From the NCBI RefSeq assembly GCF_902832845.1, contig NZ_CADFDB010000003.1, positions 62,001 through 126,000 of the forward strand: 64,000 nt of DNA. The letters are read 5' to 3'. Position 1 is the stretch's first letter. Every line of letters begins with the position of its first letter. A model generated the notes under the pieces. The model ran no database searches and had not been told where the DNA came from. It saw nothing but the letters and a program-made list of their open reading frames with translations. A program made the translations under genes and the position numbers. Shown here one piece after another: positions 58,264 through 64,000 of the stretch. This stretch comes from Burkholderia metallica (GTDB lineage: Bacteria > Pseudomonadota > Gammaproteobacteria > Burkholderiales > Burkholderiaceae).

Positions 58264-58611
58264 TCAGATCATCTCCCATGAACATGACTCGTGCGGCTCG
58301 CTCAGCTCGGTGGCGAGACAGGTAACGCGCCGCGGAATCACGACGCCGCACGCTTTGGTTGGGGCGTGCAGACATCGGGGAAACGGTATAAGTACCGTTC
58401 GAGGCCACGGTGTAAGAGGGCCGGCACCTTCGCACATTGGGCGAGGCGGGCATACGCGGTGGCACCCACGCAAAAAACCAGCGTCTGGTGGCGCTGGCTG
58501 AGACTACGACTAAGGCCGTCGGATACGCCGTGCAGGATTCGGCGGACGGTGACGCGCTGCGTCAAAGATCGGTGATTGGCGGCTCGAAGCCTTTTACCCT
58601 GCAGCCAATGT
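58264..58611 (-). promoter_or_regulatory. Long leader of the transglycosylase gene
   Basis: About 348 nt of predicted 5' untranslated RNA. Small minus-strand frames inside it (58338-58565) have no ribosome site. A terminator-like hairpin at 58472-58497 lies about 115-140 nt from the predicted start, dividing the leader into a 140-nt 5' RNA and a 208-nt remainder. Confidence 0.45.
58472..58497 (-). terminator. Intrinsic terminator-like hairpin inside the leader
   Basis: Minus strand: CCAGCG, 8-nt loop, CGCTGG, then six T (forward A at 58472-58477). Could be an attenuator or the 3' end of a roughly 140-nt small RNA starting near 58611. Confidence 0.55.
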
Positions 58612-58617
58612 GAGCGG

Positions 58618-58645
58618 ATTCTAGCAGGGTTTTATAGATCGTCAA
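58618..58645 (-). promoter_or_regulatory. Promoter upstream of the transglycosylase leader
   Basis: Minus strand: TTGACG (forward 58640-58645), 16-nt spacer, TAGAAT (forward 58618-58623). It sits in an unusually A/T-rich patch (58615-58695). Predicted start near 58611. Confidence 0.7.
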
Positions 58646-58859
58646 CACTATAAAATCTCAAAATCATAACAAAAAGTAATTTTGAATTGCTCTTCAGAAC
58701 GCAATCCCCGTGCCGTAGGGGGTTTGCGCGCGATCGACTTTTTTCTGCGCCGGGCGGGCTTGCGGCGGCGCGGGTAAAATCGTCGGTCGATTCGGGGCCG
58801 CAGCCGGCGGCTGCGCCCGCCCATCGCTGCCCGCCGTGCGGGTGGCCCGGACCTTCTTC

Positions 58860-60416
58860 ATGAAATACAAAGACTTACGCGATTTCACCCAGCGCCTCGA
58901 GACGCTCGGCGAACTGCGGCGCGTCACGCAGCCCGTGTCGCCCGTGCTCGAAATGACCGAGCTGTGCGACCGCGTGCTGCGCGCCGGCGGCCCTGCGCTG
59001 CTGTTCAACGCGCCGACCGGCTTCGATTTCCCGGTGCTCGGCAACCTGTTCGGCACGCCGCGCCGCGTCGCGCTCGGGATGGGTGTCGATGCGGGCGACG
59101 ACGCCGCGCTCGATTCGCTGCGCGATCTCGGGCGGCTGCTGTCCGCGCTGAAGGAGCCCGATCCGCCGAAGAGCCTGAGGGACGCCGGCAAGCTGCTGTC
59201 GCTCGCGAAGGCCGTGTGGGACATGGCGCCGAAATCGGTGTCGGCGCCGCCGTGCCAGGAGATCGTCTGGGAAGGCGCCGACGTCGACCTGAACCGGCTG
59301 CCGATCCAGACCTGCTGGCCCGGCGACGCGGGGCCGCTCGTCACGTGGGGCCTGACGGTCACGCGCGGGCCGAACAAGTCGCGGCAGAACCTCGGGATCT
59401 ATCGCCAGCAGCTGATCGGCCGCAACAAGCTGATCATGCGCTGGCTCGCGCATCGCGGCGGCGCGCTGGACTTCCGCGAATTCGCGCTGCGCAATCCCGG
59501 CAAACCGTATCCGGTCGCGGTGGTGCTCGGCGCCGATCCGGCCACCACGCTCGGCGCGGTGACGCCCGTACCCGATTCGCTGTCCGAGTACCAGTTCGCC
59601 GGGCTGCTGCGCGGCAGCCGCACGGAGCTCGCGAAGTGCCTGACGCCCGGCGTCGACACGCTGCAGGTGCCCGCACGCGCGGAGATCGTGCTCGAAGGCT
59701 TCATCTATCCGCAGGAAGGCGCGCCCGCCCCCGCTCCGGCCGGTGCACCGCCGCGCCCGGCCGGTGGCGCGTCGGCCAGCTACGAGCACGCGCTCGAAGG
59801 CCCGTACGGCGACCACACCGGCTACTACAACGAGCAGGAGTGGTTCCCGGTGTTCACCGTCGAGCGCATCACGATGCGCCGCGACGCGATCTATCACTCC
59901 ACCTACACGGGCAAGCCGCCCGACGAGCCCGCGGTGCTCGGCGTCGCGCTCAACGAGGTGTTCGTGCCGCTGCTGCAGAAGCAGTTCACCGAGATCACCG
60001 ACTTCTACCTGCCGCCCGAAGGCTGCAGCTACCGGATGGCCATCGTCCAGATGAAGAAGAGCTACGCGGGCCACGCGAAGCGCGTGATGTTCGGCGTGTG
60101 GAGCTTCCTGCGGCAGTTCATGTACACGAAGTTCATCGTGGTCGTCGACGAGGACGTGAACATCCGCGACTGGAAGGAAGTGATCTGGGCGATCACGACG
60201 CGCGTCGACCCCGTGCGCGACACGGTGATGGTCGACAGCACGCCGATCGACTATCTGGACTTCGCGTCGCCGGTGGCCGGCCTCGGCTCGAAGATGGGGC
60301 TCGACGCGACCAACAAGTGGCCCGGCGAGACGAACCGCGAATGGGGCCGCCCGATCGAAATGGATGCCGCCGTGAAGGCGCGCGTCGACCGGCTCTGGCA
60401 GGAGATCGGCCTCTGA
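58860..60416 (+). CDS. ubiD: 4-hydroxy-3-polyprenylbenzoate decarboxylase UbiD
   Basis: 518 residues. Start [14 protein letters not shown] matches the family. Conserved: [14 protein letters not shown], the prFMN site region ([30 protein letters not shown]) with the active-site Glu/Arg segment [12 protein letters not shown], and [19 protein letters not shown]. It decarboxylates the ubiquinone precursor using prenylated flavin from UbiX. An insertion of about 20 Ala/Pro residues ([14 protein letters not shown]) precedes the EGPYGDH motif. No clear ribosome site at ATG 58860. Confidence 0.95.
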   Translation: MKYKDLRDFTQRLETLGELRRVTQPVSPVLEMTELCDRVLRAGGPALLFNAPTGFDFPVLGNLFGTPRRVALGMGVDAGDDAALDSLRDLGRLLSALKEPDPPKSLRDAGKLLSLAKAVWDMAPKSVSAPPCQEIVWEGADVDLNRLPIQTCWPGDAGPLVTWGLTVTRGPNKSRQNLGIYRQQLIGRNKLIMRWLAHRGGALDFREFALRNPGKPYPVAVVLGADPATTLGAVTPVPDSLSEYQFAGLLRGSRTELAKCLTPGVDTLQVPARAEIVLEGFIYPQEGAPAPAPAGAPPRPAGGASASYEHALEGPYGDHTGYYNEQEWFPVFTVERITMRRDAIYHSTYTGKPPDEPAVLGVALNEVFVPLLQKQFTEITDFYLPPEGCSYRMAIVQMKKSYAGHAKRVMFGVWSFLRQFMYTKFIVVVDEDVNIRDWKEVIWAITTRVDPVRDTVMVDSTPIDYLDFASPVAGLGSKMGLDATNKWPGETNREWGRPIEMDAAVKARVDRLWQEIGL

Positions 60417-60473
60417 TGCGATGCGGCCGGCGATAGCCGGCCCGTGGATCGCCACCCGACAAGAATCACGCAG

Positions 60474-61142
60474 ATGACCTTTCCGCCTACCTCCATGTTG
60501 TCCGACGGCTTTTTCCTGTCGCTGTCGCTGTGTCTCGACATCGGCCTCGTCAACGTCGCGATGCTGTCGCTGACGCTGTCGCACGGCTTCCGGCCGGGCT
60601 TCTGGCTCGGCATCGGCTCGTGCGTCGGCGACCTCGTCTATGCGGCGCTCGCGCTCGCGGGGATGGCCGTGCTGCTGCAGTTCGAGCCCGTGCGCTGGAT
60701 CGTGTGGATCGGCGGCGGCGCGGTGCTGCTGTTCCTCACGTGGAAGATGGCGCGCGAAGCGCTCGTGCCCGCCAAGGCCGCCGGCGACGAAGCGGAAGAT
60801 ACGCCGCAGCCGCGCGCCAGTGCGCGGCGCAGTTTCCTGCGCGGGATGCTGCTCGCGATGTCGTCGCCGAGCGCGATCCTGTGGTTCGCGGCGGTCGGTG
60901 GCGCACTGATCGCGAAAGCCGGCGCGACCACGCCGGCCACCGCATCGGTGTTCCTGTCGGGATTTTTTCTCGGCGGGCTCGCGTGGACGCTCTTCATGTG
61001 CACGCTCGCGAGCCAGGGCCGCAAGCGCGCGGGCGCCGGGCTGATGCGCGCGTGTCACGTCGCGTCGGCGCTGCTGTTCGCGTATTTCTCGTACAGCGTG
61101 ATCGTCGGCGGCTACCGCGACCTGATCGTGCACGCGGTGTAA
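60474..61142 (+). CDS. LysE-family membrane exporter
   Basis: 222 residues with about six membrane helices. N-terminal FFLSLSLCLDIGLVNVAMLSLTLSHGFRPGFWLGIGSCVGDLVYAALALAG layout and a central SPSAILWFAAVGG match the LysE/RhtB superfamily (SP-x-A-I-L). Probably exports an amino acid or other small amine; substrate unknown. ATG 60474 is the first good start after ubiD; the ribosome site is weak. In line with ubiD, 57 nt apart. Confidence 0.85.
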   Translation: MTFPPTSMLSDGFFLSLSLCLDIGLVNVAMLSLTLSHGFRPGFWLGIGSCVGDLVYAALALAGMAVLLQFEPVRWIVWIGGGAVLLFLTWKMAREALVPAKAAGDEAEDTPQPRASARRSFLRGMLLAMSSPSAILWFAAVGGALIAKAGATTPATASVFLSGFFLGGLAWTLFMCTLASQGRKRAGAGLMRACHVASALLFAYFSYSVIVGGYRDLIVHAV

Positions 61143-61198
61143 TCGAACCCCGCCCGCACGGGCCGCGCGCCGATATCGGCGATAGCGCCCAAAAGAAA

Positions 61199-61236
61199 AA
61201 CGGCGCAGCGCCCCTGTCGGGACGGTGCGCCGTTTT
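61199..61236. terminator. Bidirectional terminator
   Basis: AACGGCGCA ... TGCGCCGTT stem with an 18-nt loop, T run right and A run left, between the LysE gene (stop 61142) and the converging PXPV gene (stop 61267). Confidence 0.8.
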
Positions 61237-61266
61237 GCCGCGCGCGGTCAGGCCGCGCGGGACGAA

Positions 61267-61563
61267 TCAGCGACGCCAGTAGCCGTGATGGCCCCAGCCG
61301 CCGTAACCATGGCGCCAGTACGGGCGGCCATAGTAGCCGCCGACGACCACGGCAGGCGGCGGCGCGTAGTAGGCCGGCGCCGGTGCGTAATAGACGGGCG
61401 GAGGCGGCGGCGCGTAGTACACGGGCGGCGGCGGTGCATAGACGGGATAAGCGGGCGCGACCGGGATGCCGATGCCGACCCCGATCGACACGTGAGCCTG
61501 AGCAGCGCTTGCGGCACCCAGGCCCAGCGCGGCGGCGGCGATGAACGGAATGAGCTTTTTCAC
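61267..61563 (-). CDS. PXPV-repeat exported protein
   Basis: 98 residues. Signal peptide 1-23 (ends AQA/HVS). The mature part is Pro/Tyr/Val-rich with repeats of the type YAPPPPPVYYAPAP and a Gly/Tyr/His/Trp-rich end (GYYGRPYWRHGYGGWGHHGYWRR). Typical PXPV family, abundant in Burkholderia, function unknown; envelope location expected. Start is GTG 61563 behind AGGAG. A hairpin (GGAGCG/CGCTCC, 61579-61600) lies just upstream of the ribosome site. Confidence 0.85.
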   Translation of the reverse strand: MKKLIPFIAAAALGLGAASAAQAHVSIGVGIGIPVAPAYPVYAPPPPVYYAPPPPPVYYAPAPAYYAPPPAVVVGGYYGRPYWRHGYGGWGHHGYWRR

Positions 61564-61578
61564 TTCGATTCTCCTGCT

Positions 61579-61600
61579 GGAGCGGTAATTTATGCGCTCC
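61579..61600 (-). promoter_or_regulatory. Leader hairpin of the PXPV gene
   Basis: Minus strand GGAGCG, A/T-rich 10-nt loop, CGCTCC, with the AGGAG ribosome site 4-8 nt after it. The 5' arm carries its own GGAG. Possible translational control element. Confidence 0.35.
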
Positions 61601-62074
61601 TGTCGGCAACGGCGGGCGTGCACGTCGCATGGAAGCAATGTAGCGAAAACCCGCCCTTCGCGTATCGTGCATTTGTTGCAAATTGCAATTGCACGCGGCC
61701 GGAGCCGCGCTGCGGGGTCGTTCGCAGCAGGGCCGGCGACCCTTGCCGGTCGCGCGATTCCGTCCGACGAGAGGGATCACCCCATCCAGGCCGGTCAGTC
61801 TTACCGGATACGGCGCACGCGGCGGGCCTGCGACCGTAATGAACGATTACAAATTTGAGACAAGATCCCGACATATCAAGCGGGACTCGGGCCGCGAAGT
61901 TTCGGGGTCGAATTCCATGATCGCGAATTCCCCGACGCCGGGCGCCGACGCTCGCATCGGTCGCGCCGCATATAGGCGGTCGCGCAGGTGTGCGCACGGA
62001 GACGGCCCTTTCGCGGCCGCGCCGTCATTCCTGAGATACTGGCGGTTGCTTCGTTTTCGCTTACGCCCGCTGCC
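61601..62074. other. Divergent intergenic region
   Basis: 474 nt between the PXPV and DUF2520 genes. No coding frame of merit. It contains a cluster of TTGCAA-type words (TTGCAAATTGCAATTGCA, 61676-61693), each self-complementary, a candidate regulator site. The 61840-61930 part is A/T-richer. No RNA gene seen. Confidence 0.4.
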
Positions 62075-63004
62075 ATGTCCGTTCCCGATACTCCCCGCCT
62101 CGGCTTCATCGGCGCCGGCCGTCTCGCGCGCTGCGTCGCGCAGCGCTTCGCGCAGGCCGGCTTTCCGGTCGTCGCGATCGCGAGCCGCACGCCCGCGTCG
62201 GCCACGACCCTCGCCGCGCGCATCGACGGCTGCCGGGCGGTCGACACGCCGCAGCAGGTCGTCGACGCCGCCGACCTGATCTTCCTGACGGTACCCGACG
62301 ACCATCTCGCGTCGACCGCCGCGGCGCTGCACTTCGATCCTTCGCGCGCCGCGCAGCAGGCGATCGTTCATTGCAGCGGCGCGTCGGCGGTCGCGCTGCT
62401 CGATCCGGCGAAACGGCAACGCGCGGCCACCGGCGGCTTCCATCCGCTCTACCTGTTCGGCGGCACCGATGCCGACCTCGCCCGCATCGACGGCTGCTCG
62501 GTCACAATCGAAGCCGACGGCGCATTGCACGCCACGCTGATGCGACTTGCTGCCGCACTCGGCTGCCATCCGCTGTCGATTCCGGCCGGCGGCCGGATGC
62601 TCTATCACGCGGCCGCGCACTACGCGGCGAGCTTCGCGCTGTGCGGGCTGGCGGAAGCGGTCGAACTGTGGCGCGGCCTCGGTTTCGACGAGGACGCCGC
62701 ACTGCGCGCGCTGCTGCCGATGCTGGCCGGCACGATCGAGACCGCCCGCGACAAGGGGCTCGCGAACGCGCTCTCAGGCCCGGTGTCGCGCGGCGACACG
62801 GGCATCGTCGAGCGCCAGCTCGCGCTGCTCGAGGCGCGCGGCGGCGATCACGCGACGCTGTACGCGCTGCTGACGCGCCGCGCGGTCGCGCTCGCCGCGC
62901 AGCGCGCCACGCCGCCGGCGACGCTGCCGGCGCTCGCCGAAGCCGTCGAAACGTCGCTCGCGCGCACGGCCGTGCCCCCCTCCCCGTCGCGAGACGAGGC
63001 GTGA
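62075..63004 (+). CDS. Rossmann-fold and DUF2520 domain oxidoreductase
   Basis: 309 residues. N-terminal nucleotide-binding fold RLGFIGAGRLARCVAQRFAQAG (about 8-29) and FLTVPDDHLA. Then the DUF2520 C-terminal helical domain with GGFHPLYLFGG, YHAAAHYAASF and ALSGPVSRGD, which resembles 6-phosphogluconate dehydrogenase/ProC-type dehydrogenases. Substrate unknown. Start ATG 62075 fixed by the beginning of the Rossmann fold; no clear ribosome site. Confidence 0.88.
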   Translation: MSVPDTPRLGFIGAGRLARCVAQRFAQAGFPVVAIASRTPASATTLAARIDGCRAVDTPQQVVDAADLIFLTVPDDHLASTAAALHFDPSRAAQQAIVHCSGASAVALLDPAKRQRAATGGFHPLYLFGGTDADLARIDGCSVTIEADGALHATLMRLAAALGCHPLSIPAGGRMLYHAAAHYAASFALCGLAEAVELWRGLGFDEDAALRALLPMLAGTIETARDKGLANALSGPVSRGDTGIVERQLALLEARGGDHATLYALLTRRAVALAAQRATPPATLPALAEAVETSLARTAVPPSPSRDEA

Positions 63005-63080
63005 TAAGGTGTCGGCCGATGCGCCGCCATCCGGCGTTGGCGGCCGCACGCTACTGACCGTATAAAAAAGGATGCCAACG

Positions 63081-63644
63081 ATGTTCGGCGAGATCGCCCG
63101 TTTTCTGCTCAATACCATCTTCACGCTGTTCGGCGCCGCGCTGATCCTGCGCGTCTGGATGCAGGCCGTCCGCGTGCCGCCGTACAACCCCGTCACGCAG
63201 GCCGTGCTGCAGGCGACCAACTGGCTCGTGCTGCCGCTGCGCCGCGTGATCGCGGGCGTGCGCGGCATCGACTGGGCCAGCGTCGTCGCCGCGCTGCTCA
63301 CCGCGCTCGTCTACGTCGTACTGATGGTCGTGATGGCCGGCTTCGATCCGGCCGCGGTGATCGCGACGCTCGTCGTGGTCGCGCTGCTCACCGTCGTGAA
63401 GTGGGCGCTCAATCTCGTGATCTGGATGACGATCCTGATGGCGCTGCTGTCGTGGCTCAATCCGCGCTCGCCGGCCATGCCGATCCTCTACCAGCTCACC
63501 GCACCGTTCCTGAACCCGCTGCGCCGCGTCATCCCGAATCTCGGCGGCATCGACCTGTCGCCGATCCTGCTGTTCGTGATCGTCCAGGTGCTGCTGATGA
63601 TCGTCACGCGCGCGGCCGTGTCGCTGACGATGTTCGGCATCTGA
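63081..63644 (+). CDS. YggT family integral membrane protein
   Basis: 187 residues, four to five membrane helices in two YggT repeats: LLNTIFTLFGAALILRVWMQ with NPVTQAVLQATNWLVLPLRRVI, then NLVIWMTILMALLSWLNPRSPAM with LTAPFLNPLRRVIPNLGGIDLSP. AAAGGA 8 nt before ATG 63081 favours this start over ATG 63072. Family implicated in osmotic or division functions in other bacteria but without proven activity. 76 nt after the DUF2520 gene; may be co-transcribed. Confidence 0.88.
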   Translation: MFGEIARFLLNTIFTLFGAALILRVWMQAVRVPPYNPVTQAVLQATNWLVLPLRRVIAGVRGIDWASVVAALLTALVYVVLMVVMAGFDPAAVIATLVVVALLTVVKWALNLVIWMTILMALLSWLNPRSPAMPILYQLTAPFLNPLRRVIPNLGGIDLSPILLFVIVQVLLMIVTRAAVSLTMFGI

Positions 63645-63656
63645 CGCAGCCGCACC

Positions 63657-64000
63657 CTACGCCGCCGGCCCTTGCGCCGGCGGTGCCGCGCCAAGCGTGT
63701 CGATCACGCCGAAGTGCGCGGGCATCATCGCGTAGCACACGCGCACCTTCTCGTGCGACAGCCGCTCGAGCAAGCGCTGCGCCTCGTCCTCGGTGACGAT
63801 GAATTCGACCTCGATCGCGAGCGACCCCTGCAGTTCGAAGAAGCGGTCCTCGTGCAGCACGCGGTGCTGACCGAAACCGGCCATCGCGCGAAACGCGGAC
63901 CCGCCCGCGACGCCCATCCGGTTCGCCTCCTCCAGCAGCCATTCCCACAGCGGCTTCCAGTGCAGCCGGTGCCGCTCGTGCACGTAGAAGCGCAAGAAGA
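63657..64000 (-). CDS. DUF190 family protein (5' end outside window)
   Basis: At least 114 residues; the frame stays open at the right edge. LRFYVHERHRLHWKPLWEWLLEEANRMG and GVAGGSAFRAMAGFGQHRVLHEDRFFELQGSLAIEVEFIVTEDEA are the DUF190 core, a PII-like ferredoxin fold. The family often sits beside CrcB/FEX fluoride channel genes; whether this holds here cannot be seen. The TTG at 63995 should not be taken as the start because the frame continues upstream. Confidence 0.82.
   Translation of the reverse strand, partial: FLRFYVHERHRLHWKPLWEWLLEEANRMGVAGGSAFRAMAGFGQHRVLHEDRFFELQGSLAIEVEFIVTEDEAQRLLERLSHEKVRVCYAMMPAHFGVIDTLGAAPPAQGPAA

Overview
The window is GC-rich, densely coded proteobacterial chromosome with no phage, transposase or CRISPR content. 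Gene content and order (spoT-rpoZ-gmk-yicC, rph-rdgB-hemW, minCDE, hemL-ribD-ribB-ribH-nusB, a glucokinase-HexR fusion beside zwf-pgl, Omp38-type porin, alkB) point to the main chromosome of a Burkholderia, most likely of the B. cepacia complex. This assignment is from recognition of families and synteny, not from a database search.

Layout. 1-4 kb: minus-strand cluster of a DUF2946 protein, a TonB-dependent receptor and a BNR/sialidase-like secreted protein cut by the window edge, which looks like metal (copper) acquisition. 4-9 kb: a 48-residue protein, secreted chorismate mutase, an exonuclease/GIY-YIG fusion, a cold-shock protein with a strong promoter and long leader, an 87-residue protein, a candidate small RNA and a large porin gene. 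9-17.5 kb: greB, three identical tRNA-Arg(ACG) genes, the spoT-rpoZ-gmk-yicC operon, divergent rph-rdgB-hemW, and tRNA-Ser(TGA). 17.5-24.6 kb: small secreted proteins, a TonB-domain lipoprotein, an MFS transporter, heptosyltransferase WaaC, a ClC exchanger, and a two-gene envelope unit including a 36-residue lipoprotein. 24.7-29.1 kb: minCDE, an acetyltransferase and alkane monooxygenase. 29.3-39 kb: tRNA-Ser(CGA), serS, DUF2164, rarA, lolA, ftsK, trxB, an Smr protein and a TRIC-like membrane protein.

39-48 kb is a glucose uptake and Entner-Doudoroff entry block: a sugar ABC transporter (ATPase, two permeases, binding protein) faces zwf-pgl-glk/hexR across an intergenic region with a near-consensus HexR operator. 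The HexR-like regulator is the C-terminal half of the glucokinase protein, so the last gene probably controls its own operon. 48-57 kb: a drug-efflux MFS, an EVE-domain protein, hemL, ribD, a frameshifted DUF1993 gene, ribB (with a degenerate RibA-like half), ribH, nusB and an aminotransferase. 57-64 kb: a lytic transglycosylase with a long leader containing an intrinsic terminator, ubiD, a LysE-type exporter, a PXPV protein, a DUF2520 oxidoreductase, a YggT protein and a DUF190 protein cut by the right edge.

The most interesting observation is a probable small RNA at about 7307-7390 (minus strand). It has a good -10 box, three consecutive hairpins (the last an intrinsic terminator) and an unpaired linker whose 9 nt are perfectly complementary to the Shine-Dalgarno region of the neighbouring porin gene. 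Long ORFs lying antisense to the assigned genes were treated as GC-codon shadows.
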